Below, piece by piece: positions 26,633-33,497 of a stretch of DNA of 33,497 nt. The notes beneath the pieces are model-generated. The model was not told the origin of the DNA and did not search any database. It saw only the letters and a list, made by a program, of their open reading frames with translations. This DNA is from Salinivirgaceae bacterium. Lineage in GTDB: Bacteria > Bacteroidota > Bacteroidia > Bacteroidales > Salinivirgaceae. The stretch lies in assembly GCA_027858775.1 (NCBI GenBank), contig JAQICA010000021.1, positions 1 through 33,497 on the forward strand. Direction: 5' to 3'. Position 1 is the first letter of the stretch, and every line of letters starts with the position of its first letter. Made by a program: the position numbers and the translations under genes.

Positions 26633-27457
26633 CTACTCCAAAACAGTTATTTTCATCATAATATCATTTACGGGTCGGTCAGTTTTATCTGTGGGCTGTG
26701 CGGCAATGGAATCGATAACGTGCAAGCCCGAAACCACTTCTCCAAACACAGTATATTGGCCATCGAGGTGTGGCGTGCCTCCCACGGTGGAATACAGCTC
26801 TTTTTGAGCCGGAGTATAAAAAAACGGATCGTAATCGTCGGAAGACACAACTATTTCTTCCAGTTTTTTATACATGGCATTTACAGAATCAAAAGCATTG
26901 GCGCGTTGTAACGAATCGATGCGTTGATAATATGCCTTATTTTCGGGTTTGCGCAAGTAATTATTAATCAGTGTATTTAGCTGTCGCTGATTTGCCTTTT
27001 GCTCCATCTGCTCCATAAATGGCTGAGGCAACACTTTTCCCTGCACAATATAGAACTGCGAACCGGAGCTACGTTTTTCGGGATTTGCACGGTCGCCCAG
27101 TCGGGCGGCAGACAACGCTCCTTTTTTATGGTAGAAGGCCGTGTCGAATTCGGCTTCGATCGTATATCCCGGGCCACCATTGCCCAGTCTGGCGCCTTTT
27201 GGAGCACCTTTCGATTGCGGATCTCCACCCTGAACCATAAATCCTTGAATAACCCGGTGAAACAACAAACTATCGTAAAAGCCTTCTGAGGCAAGTTTCA
27301 AAAAATTATCGCGATGCAATGGCGTTTCATTATACAACTCCACTACCATATTGCCGTAAGGTGTAGCGATTTTGACTTTCGGACGTGCATCATTCTGCGC
27401 AACAGCAAAAATACAAGCAATTAAAAAAAGGATTACAAAGGAAATTCTGGTTTTCAT
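26633..27457 (-). CDS. Exported cyclophilin-type peptidyl-prolyl isomerase
   Basis: This 274-residue protein has a signal peptide (cleavage near VAQ|NDA) and no lipobox, so it is probably periplasmic. The cyclophilin core is split. The first part (residues 25-135) contains the catalytic-site LLFHRVIQGFMVQGGDP, with the Phe-His-Arg and the Gln-Gly-Gly motif, and later SSGSQFYIVQG. The second part (about 225-274) contains the LDGQYTVFGEVVSGLHVID motif. Between them is a charged helical insert of about 80-90 residues, common in Bacteroidota homologues. It speeds cis-trans proline isomerisation during folding of exported proteins. Its ATG overlaps the stop of the upstream 125-codon frame in an ATGA, implying translational coupling. 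Confidence 0.92.
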   Translation of the reverse strand: MKTRISFVILFLIACIFAVAQNDARPKVKIATPYGNMVVELYNETPLHRDNFLKLASEGFYDSLLFHRVIQGFMVQGGDPQSKGAPKGARLGNGGPGYTIEAEFDTAFYHKKGALSAARLGDRANPEKRSSGSQFYIVQGKVLPQPFMEQMEQKANQRQLNTLINNYLRKPENKAYYQRIDSLQRANAFDSVNAMYKKLEEIVVSSDDYDPFFYTPAQKELYSTVGGTPHLDGQYTVFGEVVSGLHVIDSIAAQPTDKTDRPVNDIMMKITVLE

Positions 27458-27789
27458 AATGAGGTCATTTTATCGTTAAAATAGTCTACAATTTCTTGCT
27501 TTAGCAACAGTTCGGTCTCATGTGTGCCGGGTAACGGCAGGTCGGGATTCGCCACATAGTATGGCACAGAACTCTTCGTTTCAATAGCTTTATAGTAATT
27601 GTGCCGCGACAGCAATGTTGCACTACCCAGCTCTATAAGGTCAAGTTTCTCTTCTTTGGAGTACTGCTTAAACCCTTGCCCACTTTCGTGGATGCCAATA
27701 AAGAACAAAAAATGAAGCAAGTCATTTTCAATATCCATACGGTTGGCAATAGTAGCCATTTGATCGTCAAGAGTTTGATTATTCGTCAT
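27454..27789 (-). CDS. Small conserved-looking protein of unknown function
   Basis: I start this at the ATG at 27789 (MTNNQTLDDQ), 111 residues; the longer frame opens with TTG and adds a basic, unlikely leader. The sequence is soluble and mostly helical, with no signal peptide or membrane helix. It is acidic, with ENDLLHFLFFIGIHESGQGF followed by KEEKLDLIELGSATLLSRHNYY. I recognise no family. The four-base ATGA overlap with the prolyl isomerase gene says the two are made together, although one protein appears cytoplasmic and the other exported. It is a real gene on coding grounds: overlap, composition and good length. Confidence 0.65.
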   Translation of the reverse strand: MTNNQTLDDQMATIANRMDIENDLLHFLFFIGIHESGQGFKQYSKEEKLDLIELGSATLLSRHNYYKAIETKSSVPYYVANPDLPLPGTHETELLLKQEIVDYFNDKMTSL

Positions 27790-27804
27790 AACACATTTTT
27801 TAAT

Positions 27805-27870
27805 GATTATCCGTTTTTTAGTAAATTTCAAATCTGATTTTCATACAACCAGATACGAAAACGGATATTC
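27805..27870. repeat. Inverted repeat between PAP2 and the small-protein gene
   Basis: TATCCGTTTT (27808-27817) pairs perfectly with AAAACGGATA (27858-27867); two more pairs (GA/TC) follow beyond a one-base mismatch. The 40-base spacer is AT-rich and includes a weak -7-like CAGATTTG on the minus strand. It lies 5 bases after the PAP2 stop and 15 before the next start codon. It could be a long-loop terminator or a pair of protein-binding half-sites. Confidence 0.45.
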
Positions 27871-27874
27871 AGAA

Positions 27875-28537
27875 TTATTTTTTTCGCATCATTAAATTTA
27901 TAAATCCACGATCTAACCAATTACAAGGCATTTTGTTGATCCAAAGATAGAGAAAAAACGTGGTTAGTACTCCCAAAATAGAACCAAACACCACATCATT
28001 TAAAAAATGTAGGTTAAGGTAAATGCGTGAAAATCCGGTGAGCAAAGCAAAAGCAAAAAACACCAATTGCAATGCGGGCTTTCTATTGGCTAAAAAAACC
28101 GATAGTGCCATAAAAAAGGCAAAAGCCGTAGTAGTGTGTCCCGAAGGAAAGCTATGATTACTCCGCATGGCTACATCTAACACTTGATCGATTTCAAGGC
28201 CAAGTTTTTGAAATACATAGACCGGACGGTGAACATGGTCGAAAACAAGCCGTTTGAGCATTTGAGCAAAAAGTCCAGAAAGCAAAAAACTACTCATAGA
28301 TAAAATGGCCAACCGAACACGGTAAAAACCAAGCAAAACACTCAATACAGCAATTAGCACTCCATCGCCAAATAGCGTCATGTACTTAAAAAAGTAGTCG
28401 GCTGCAACAAAATGGCAGTCGTTGGCAAGCTGCTGCCAAAAGATCTTATCTTGAAAAAATAACAGCACAGTAGCTGCAATAACCCACAATGTGAGCAATC
28501 CTAAAAAATACCGTTGATTTCTAAATACTGTTAACAT
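27875..28537 (-). CDS. PAP2-family membrane phosphatase
   Basis: I choose the ATG at 28537 (MLTVFRNQ), 220 residues; a GTG three codons upstream is possible. Five or six hydrophobic helices carry the three PAP2 phosphatase motifs: KRLVFDHVHRP (K-x6-8-RP), PSGH near residue 135, and SRIYLNLHFLNDV with the catalytic His and Asp. Such enzymes remove phosphate from lipid phosphates, for example undecaprenyl pyrophosphate recycling or lipid A dephosphorylation. It is divergent from the GT39 and GT2 glycosyltransferase genes, which use polyprenyl-phosphate carriers, so a role with lipid-linked sugars or lipid A is plausible. The precise substrate cannot be told. Confidence 0.9.
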   Translation of the reverse strand: MLTVFRNQRYFLGLLTLWVIAATVLLFFQDKIFWQQLANDCHFVAADYFFKYMTLFGDGVLIAVLSVLLGFYRVRLAILSMSSFLLSGLFAQMLKRLVFDHVHRPVYVFQKLGLEIDQVLDVAMRSNHSFPSGHTTTAFAFFMALSVFLANRKPALQLVFFAFALLTGFSRIYLNLHFLNDVVFGSILGVLTTFFLYLWINKMPCNWLDRGFINLMMRKK

Positions 28538-28706
28538 ACTAAACACTTTACGTTTCGCCTGAACGGCCTATTATTTTCACATAGTGTGTAAGAAAACTCG
28601 AATAACTGCGCTAACACATCCACCACAAATGCCATTTCCTGATAATACTGGTGTGGCAAAGCTAGGTGCTTGCGAATTTCTCCATCAAAAAAACAAAAAA
28701 AATATG

Positions 28707-28714
28707 TAAGTTTG
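28707..28714 (+). promoter_or_regulatory. Candidate -7 box for the GT39-GT2 genes
   Basis: TAAGTTTG matches TAnnTTTG exactly, 25 bases before the start codon at 28740. It is preceded by a strongly A-rich stretch (28687-28703). No TTG lies at the usual -33 distance, so the match is incomplete. Confidence 0.4.
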
Positions 28715-28739
28715 CCACGGTTTTAAATGAAATTTCCGC

Positions 28740-30386
28740 ATGCAGTATTTCAAATCAAACATTGGTATTCAATTTTTAATTGTCTTTTTCTCTGCATTGC
28801 TTTTTATTCCATATCTGGGACAGGTTCATTTGTTGGACTGGGATGAGATAAATTTTGCAGAATCGGCACGCGAAATGATTGTTTCACACAATTATTTAAC
28901 CGTTCAAGTAAATTTCGAGGCTTTTTGGGAGAAACCGCCACTCTTTATTTGGATGCAGGTACTTTCGATGAAAGTTTTCGGCATTAATGAGTTTGCAGCC
29001 CGCTTCCCCAATGCTATTTGCGGAATACTGACTCTTCTGGTGCTATTCAATATCGGCAAAACACTATACGACAAACGGTTCGGCATTTTCTGGGTTCTTG
29101 CTTATGGGGGATCCATATTGCCGTTTTTTTATTTTAAATCAGGAATAATCGATCCGTGGTTCAACCTATTCATCTTTCTGGGTGTCTATTTTTTGTTACG
29201 TTACTTCCGAGCTGCCCACATCAAATTTGCTATTCTGGCGGCAGTTTCCATCGGGCTATCTATACTCACAAAAGGCCCTGTTGGATTGCTAATTGCCGGA
29301 CTCTCATCGCTTATTTACCTCATCATAATCCGTTTCCGCATCACTGTAAAGTGGAGCCACTTTATTGCATTTACACTAACTGCAGCTTTTGTTGGGGGGT
29401 TCTGGTTTATTTTACAAATTCTCAACGGTAACTACAATATTATTATCGACTTTATCGAATATCAGATACATCTGTTTAGTAAAGAGGGTGCCGGACACGG
29501 AGGGTTTTTCTTGTACCACTTTGTAGTTCTGTTTTTTGGTGTTTTTCCGGCCTCAATATTCGCCATCAGGGCATTTAGCAAAAAATACCATACCACACTT
29601 ACCGACCAAATGCGTTTGATGATGGTTGTGCTTTTCTGGACTGTACTCATTTTATTCACCATAGTGAGCACAAAAATAGTTCACTACTCATCTATGTGCT
29701 ACTTTCCGCTAACCTATCTGGCAGCTTACGTAATGTATCAAATACATGAGCGTAAAACAAAGCCGACTAAATGGACAAGACTAACAATAAACGGATTAGC
29801 AGTGCTCTTCGCGATTTCCATTGGCCTAATTCCCTTTCTTGGTAAAAATGCAACAAAACTTCATGAATGGTTTCAGATAAAAGACCCTTTTGCAGTGGCC
29901 AATTTACAAGCAAATATATCGTGGAGTGGTTGGGAAGGTCTTTCTGCTTTTTTGCTGATTGGCACTCTATTGTTATTCAACCTGTACTGGAAAAAACGCG
30001 AATACACAAAAGCGTACATCTGGCTATATGGCGGATCAGCCTTATTTATTTTCTTCGCAATGGTTGTTTTCACACCACGAATTGAAGGCTATACGCAGCG
30101 TGCCGCTATCGATTTCTACAAAGAAAAATCAAATGAAAACGTTTATCTGGAGCCTATTGGCTATAAAAGCTATGCACACTATTTTTATGGCAAACGCAAA
30201 CCACACAAAACAGGCAAAGCCATTACAGAAAAGTGGTTATTAACAGGAAATACCGATAAACCAACCTGGTTTGTGGTAAGACTGCAAAAAAAGGAAAGGT
30301 ATTTGAAGTGGTACCCCTACTTAAAAGTGATAGACGAAAAAAATGGTTTTGTGTTTCTGTACCGCGAAGCCCAAACATCCAAATAA
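28740..30386 (+). CDS. GT39/ArnT-type membrane glycosyltransferase
   Basis: This 548-residue integral membrane protein has about 11-12 hydrophobic helices. The first periplasmic loop carries the catalytic-type acidic pair, LDWDEINFAESAREM, followed by FWEKPPLFIWMQ, the hallmark of ArnT and protein mannosyltransferase relatives. The final 90 residues form a soluble periplasmic domain. These enzymes move a sugar from undecaprenyl phosphate onto lipid A, protein or another envelope acceptor. The neighbour GT2 gene, 7 bases downstream, encodes the type of enzyme that makes the polyprenyl-phosphate-sugar donor, so the two probably act in sequence. It is divergent from a PAP2 phosphatase. The acceptor and sugar are unknown. 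Confidence 0.9.
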   Translation: MQYFKSNIGIQFLIVFFSALLFIPYLGQVHLLDWDEINFAESAREMIVSHNYLTVQVNFEAFWEKPPLFIWMQVLSMKVFGINEFAARFPNAICGILTLLVLFNIGKTLYDKRFGIFWVLAYGGSILPFFYFKSGIIDPWFNLFIFLGVYFLLRYFRAAHIKFAILAAVSIGLSILTKGPVGLLIAGLSSLIYLIIIRFRITVKWSHFIAFTLTAAFVGGFWFILQILNGNYNIIIDFIEYQIHLFSKEGAGHGGFFLYHFVVLFFGVFPASIFAIRAFSKKYHTTLTDQMRLMMVVLFWTVLILFTIVSTKIVHYSSMCYFPLTYLAAYVMYQIHERKTKPTKWTRLTINGLAVLFAISIGLIPFLGKNATKLHEWFQIKDPFAVANLQANISWSGWEGLSAFLLIGTLLLFNLYWKKREYTKAYIWLYGGSALFIFFAMVVFTPRIEGYTQRAAIDFYKEKSNENVYLEPIGYKSYAHYFYGKRKPHKTGKAITEKWLLTGNTDKPTWFVVRLQKKERYLKWYPYLKVIDEKNGFVFLYREAQTSK

Positions 30387-30393
30387 ATAAAAT

Positions 30394-31140
30394 ATGATTA
30401 ACAATAAAAGAGTAACCGTAGTACTGCCTGCATACAATGCAGCCCGAACACTGGAACGCACCTACAACGAAATCCCGTTCGATATTGTAGACGACGTAAT
30501 TTTGGTTGACGACCGAAGCAGCGACGAAACAGTGGAAGTAGGAAAACGCCTTGGTATTAAACACATCATACAACACGATAAAAACAAAGGGTATGGCGGA
30601 AACCAAAAAAGCTGTTACAACAAGGCTGTCGATATCGATTCCGACATTGTGGTAATGTTGCACCCCGATTATCAATACACACCCAAGCTAATTCACTCCA
30701 TGTGTTATATGATTGCCAACGGACTCTACGAAGTAGTGTTAGGCTCACGCATTTTAGGAAAGGGCGCGTTAAAGGGAGGAATGCCATGGTACAAATACAT
30801 CGCCAACAGGCTGCTAACGCTATCACAAAATATTTTAATGAACCAAAAGCTTAGTGAGTATCACACCGGATACAGAGCGTTTTCGCGTAAAGTACTTACG
30901 GACATAAACTACAATAAAAACTCAGACGACTTTGTTTTTGACAATCAAATGCTGGCACAAATATTTTTTGCAGGATACGAAATTGCAGAGATCACTTGCC
31001 CTACAAAGTATTTCGACGAGGCATCATCAATCAATATTGCGCGCAGCTCCAAATACGGAATTGGCGTATTGGGCGTTTCTATGGCCTATTTTTTACAAAA
31101 AATGGGACTGGCAAAATTTAAAATATTCACAAAAAAGTAA
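30394..31140 (+). CDS. GT2 glycosyltransferase, polyprenyl-phosphate sugar synthase type
   Basis: This 248-residue soluble GT-A enzyme has VVLPAYNAARTLERTYNE at the nucleotide-binding start, the ILVDDRSSDET motif and a DKNKGYGGNQ loop. The usual D-x-D region appears as MLHPDYQYTP. Further on are GSRILGKGALKGGMPWYKYIANRLLT and HTGYRAFSRKVL, typical of dolichyl/undecaprenyl-phosphate mannosyl- or glucosyltransferases (DPM1-like). It has no C-terminal membrane helices, unlike GtrB/ArnC. It likely charges undecaprenyl phosphate with a sugar in the cytoplasm for the GT39 enzyme encoded 7 bases upstream. The sugar is not predictable. Confidence 0.88.
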   Translation: MINNKRVTVVLPAYNAARTLERTYNEIPFDIVDDVILVDDRSSDETVEVGKRLGIKHIIQHDKNKGYGGNQKSCYNKAVDIDSDIVVMLHPDYQYTPKLIHSMCYMIANGLYEVVLGSRILGKGALKGGMPWYKYIANRLLTLSQNILMNQKLSEYHTGYRAFSRKVLTDINYNKNSDDFVFDNQMLAQIFFAGYEIAEITCPTKYFDEASSINIARSSKYGIGVLGVSMAYFLQKMGLAKFKIFTKK

Positions 31141-31195
31141 ATCATCAATAAACCACTAGTATTCTAAACTACAAACTTCATAAAACACGAAACCC

Positions 31196-32323
31196 ATGAA
31201 ACATTTCACATTAAGTCTGGTTTTCTTGATTATTGCGCTTTCTCAACCAATCTTTGGACAGAGTGAAAAAGACACAGAATATAACTTCGAGGTAGTAAAA
31301 GAAGTTCCCCACACTGCAACCAAAAATCAAGGACAGGCAGGCACCTGCTGGAGCTACGCAACCGTTTCATTCTTCGAATCGGAACTAATGCGTTTGCACA
31401 ACAAAGAGATAGACCTGAGTGAACTATTTTTTGTTTACCATGCCTACATCAACAAAGCCGAGCGCTACGTAATGCGCCACGGCCTATCGAACTTTTCGCA
31501 GGGAGGACAAGCCCACGATGTTACTGATGTGATACGCAAATACGGAATGATAACCGAAGATGCGTACACAGGCAAAACCTATGACGGAGAACTCCACAAC
31601 CACTTCGAAATGGAGGCTATGCTAAAGGGAATGCTCGATGGATTAATAGACCAACCCCAAAAGATGCCACAGTGGAAAGAAGCCTTCAAAGCCGTACTGG
31701 ATGTATATCTTGGGTCGATTCCGGAAACCTTTACTTTTGACGAAAAAGAAGTGAGCACTACTGAGTTCAGAGACAACATGAATATTAATCCCGAAGACTA
31801 CATTGAGTTTACCAGCTACCTAAATTACCCAATGCACAGCGATGTAATACTAGATATTCCCGACAACTGGTCGTTCGATAAATACTACAATGTGCCTTTA
31901 GATGAGCTAATGGCAATAATTAACAATGCTATTGATAATGACTACACCGTTGTTTGGGACGGCGATGTAAGCGAAGCCGGATTCAACCATTCAGAAGGAG
32001 TTGCCGTTGTACCCACCGAAGAAGCACTGGAAGAAGACGTGTACAAAAACCAAATAGCCGAAGAAAAGGAAATAACACCCGAAGTTCGTGAAGAAATGTT
32101 CATGTCGCAGCAATCTACAGACGACCATTTGATGCATTTAATTGGCACATCGAAAGACAGTTTAGGCAACATGTACTACATTATAAAAAATTCCTGGGAT
32201 GCCGATTCTAACGAGTTTGAAGGAAAGCTATTCATGTCTGTTCCGTACGCCAGAGCACACACTGTAGCTATTATGGTACATAAAGATGCTGTTCCAAAAA
32301 GTCTTCTAAAAAAGATTAAATAA
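31196..32323 (+). CDS. Exported C1B cysteine peptidase, bleomycin-hydrolase-like
   Basis: This 375-residue protein has a signal peptide (cleavage near IFG|QSE), so unlike cytoplasmic PepC/bleomycin hydrolase it acts outside the cytoplasm. The papain-type triad is complete: Gln45 in the oxyanion hole and Cys51 in QGQAGTCWSYA, His311 in DDHLMHLIG, and Asn332 in KNSWD. The SQGGQAHDV segment near 100 and the long mid-insert are typical of the C1B subfamily. It is shorter than PepC (about 440) and lacks an obvious C-terminal extension. It follows the glycosyltransferase pair by 55 bases and may have its own promoter. It probably trims peptides in the periplasm or at the surface. Confidence 0.88.
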   Translation: MKHFTLSLVFLIIALSQPIFGQSEKDTEYNFEVVKEVPHTATKNQGQAGTCWSYATVSFFESELMRLHNKEIDLSELFFVYHAYINKAERYVMRHGLSNFSQGGQAHDVTDVIRKYGMITEDAYTGKTYDGELHNHFEMEAMLKGMLDGLIDQPQKMPQWKEAFKAVLDVYLGSIPETFTFDEKEVSTTEFRDNMNINPEDYIEFTSYLNYPMHSDVILDIPDNWSFDKYYNVPLDELMAIINNAIDNDYTVVWDGDVSEAGFNHSEGVAVVPTEEALEEDVYKNQIAEEKEITPEVREEMFMSQQSTDDHLMHLIGTSKDSLGNMYYIIKNSWDADSNEFEGKLFMSVPYARAHTVAIMVHKDAVPKSLLKKIK

Positions 32324-32658
32324 CAGAAAGAACCAACAATCAGAGTGTCTGAGAAAGGTGCCTTTTAATAATTGTGTTCGGAATAGAACTTCCAAAACAA
32401 GTCTCGCCTCCGCATAGCTTCTGCTATAGCTTCGTCGAACGCCGATGTCAGAGCGAGGCCTTACAAAGTATTGGAATCGTGTTCATTTTAAAAAAAATGG
32501 GGTGGCGAAAATCGGTATCGCTGATTTCAAAATGAATACAAAACAGGTATTGGGTTTTTCTTACGACGATAGCCCGACTCTAAAGTCGGAGTATCTAGTG
32601 ATTAATTAAACAATTTGATTTTATGTAAAAAAGCGGTGCAACTAGAGCGTTACCTCAA
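32324..32658. other. Convergent intergenic region with imperfect dyads
   Basis: No gene is seen between the peptidase and the opposing methyltransferase. The region holds an imperfect long hairpin (32390-32476) and the short perfect hairpin CCGACT (32574-32579) with AGTCGG (32584-32589), loop CTAA. Neither has a clean T-tract, but one or both may mark transcript ends. Confidence 0.5.
32390..32476. repeat. Imperfect 87-bp inverted repeat, GC-rich core
   Basis: TTCCAAAAC (32390-32398) pairs with GTATTGGAA (32468-32476) at eight of nine positions. Further in, GCCTC (32406-32410) pairs with GAGGC (32455-32459), and ATAGC/GCTAT (32414-32418, 32423-32427) forms a small inner hairpin. The GC-rich core stands out from its AT-rich surroundings. 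It resembles a decayed extragenic repeat or a structured 3' end of the peptidase mRNA. Confidence 0.4.
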
Positions 32659-33393
32659 TTACATAACCATAATGGCAGTTTGATAAAAATTATTAACTCC
32701 TCCCAACACTTTATATTCGATATAAAACGATTTACTCCACTCATTAAATGCTTTAAACTCATGAAGCGGAACATTAAATTCATCAAAAAATATAATATCT
32801 CCTGATTTAATATATGGAGTTAAAATAGTTAAAACATAAAGGGTTGCAGAATAAATATCAGCATCCATATGAATAACTTTTGTTTTACCAGGAGTATAAT
32901 TACTCAAGAAAGGGATAAGAGTTTGTTGAAACAGTCCCTGATAGAACGTATGTCTGTTATCGTCTAACTCAGGTGGCTTATTGCCATTTGTCATATCTCC
33001 TTTGTTAAAAGGACCCCATGCTTCCGGCAGGCCTGTAAACGTATCAAATCCGTAAAAACGAGCATCGGTATTTTTTATACGATTAACCCACCATTTGAAT
33101 GAAGTCCCCCGGGAAACCCCAAACTCAAAATAATCGATATTTGTATCTAAATTATAATCAGTTACAACTTGCTCATACAATGACTGCCTTCTCTTATAGT
33201 CGAATTTTCGGGTGTAAAAATCATTTTTACAGTGATTTTTATGTTTCGATATCCATTTTGACAAATATGCCATATGTGCAAAAAACATAAACCATTTTGT
33301 GGGAATAATCAAATGCAATTTGGTGACAAAAAAAATACCCTTTAACGTGCCGGGTATTCTCATTTTTACTAACCGCTTACTAAAAATTTTCAT
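32659..33393 (-). CDS. TylF/MycF-like class I methyltransferase
   Basis: This 244-residue protein has a SAM-binding fold. After a basic N-terminal region of about 90 residues come YFEFGVSRGTS (glycine-rich SAM loop), FYGFDTFTGLPEAWG (acidic loop), KVIHMDADIYSAT with the likely metal-binding Asp pair, and DIIFFDEFN. This set is typical of TylF/MycF sugar O-methyltransferases and their Bacteroidota relatives, which methylate sugars of natural products or surface glycans. The DADIYSAT and FDEF acid residues would hold Mg. Its context is glycosyltransferases upstream but convergent with the peptidase; the other side is outside the window. A glycan-methylating role is plausible, not shown. Confidence 0.85.
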   Translation of the reverse strand: MKIFSKRLVKMRIPGTLKGIFFVTKLHLIIPTKWFMFFAHMAYLSKWISKHKNHCKNDFYTRKFDYKRRQSLYEQVVTDYNLDTNIDYFEFGVSRGTSFKWWVNRIKNTDARFYGFDTFTGLPEAWGPFNKGDMTNGNKPPELDDNRHTFYQGLFQQTLIPFLSNYTPGKTKVIHMDADIYSATLYVLTILTPYIKSGDIIFFDEFNVPLHEFKAFNEWSKSFYIEYKVLGGVNNFYQTAIMVM

Positions 33394-33470
33394 ATAACTA
33401 TTTTATCAATTTTATTGTTTTCTTCCATCCGGCTTGTTCACCCGAATTAAAAAAGGTTGGAAAAATACAA

Positions 33471-33478
33471 CAAAATTA
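33471..33478 (-). promoter_or_regulatory. Candidate -7 box for the methyltransferase gene
   Basis: Read on the minus strand this is TAATTTTG, matching TAnnTTTG exactly, 78 bases before the start codon at 33393. The -33 element would fall at or past the window edge and cannot be checked. Confidence 0.3.
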
Positions 33479-33497
33479 CGAGAAAAGGCCCAACTAT

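Noticed and set aside
30223..30675. 150-codon minus-strand frame across the GT39/GT2 junction
   Set aside because: It covers the ends of two solid plus-strand genes and has no recognisable motif.
1..33497. CRISPR array, tRNA, rRNA or transposase
   Set aside because: No regularly spaced short repeats, no tRNA-like cloverleaf and no transposase or integrase motif were seen in any frame.

Overview
The window looks like chromosome of a Bacteroidota bacterium, probably from class Bacteroidia near the Marinilabiliales/Prolixibacteraceae (the family placement is inference). The evidence is a giant secreted protein ending in a type IX secretion (T9SS) sorting domain, several lipoproteins (one with the acidic tract after the cysteine that marks surface lipoproteins in this phylum), promoter-like boxes of the Bacteroidota form TAnnTTTG, AT-rich intergenic DNA, and the gene families present. 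No tRNA, rRNA, CRISPR array, transposase or phage gene was seen.

Layout. 1-3767: a repeat, then a 1145-residue outer-membrane barrel protein resembling part of SprA (+). 4224-15173: a three-gene minus-strand operon of small outer-membrane barrel, 3280-residue T9SS cargo and small lipoprotein, closed by a strong bidirectional terminator. 15679-18011: a 5'-nucleotidase-family lipoprotein and an MscS channel (-). 18012-18739: a gene-free patch with nested palindromes and the second copy of the 135-bp repeat found at position 1. 18740-19390: a PKD-domain lipoprotein with a cysteine-rich tail (+). 19654-26241: a complete RND efflux operon, TetR regulator, TolC-like channel, adaptor and pump (-), with a clear palindromic operator just before the regulator gene. 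26633-27789: a cyclophilin-type prolyl isomerase coupled to a small unknown protein (-). 27875-31140: a PAP2 phosphatase (-) divergent from a GT39 membrane glycosyltransferase and a GT2 glycosyltransferase (+), probably an envelope-glycan modification set. 31196-32323: an exported C1B (bleomycin-hydrolase-like) cysteine peptidase (+). 32659-33393: a TylF-like methyltransferase (-).

How the parts fit. Most genes act at or beyond the outer membrane: a surface giant with possible membrane partners, an efflux pump, an osmotic safety valve, extracytoplasmic folding and degradation enzymes, and lipid-linked sugar transfer. The most unusual items are the long-period super-repeat and cysteine partition of the 3280-residue protein, its conserved-looking three-gene unit, the TetR operator overlapping the efflux promoter, and the pair of direct repeats bracketing 18.5 kb. 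Most functions given are family-level assignments made by eye from protein sequence.
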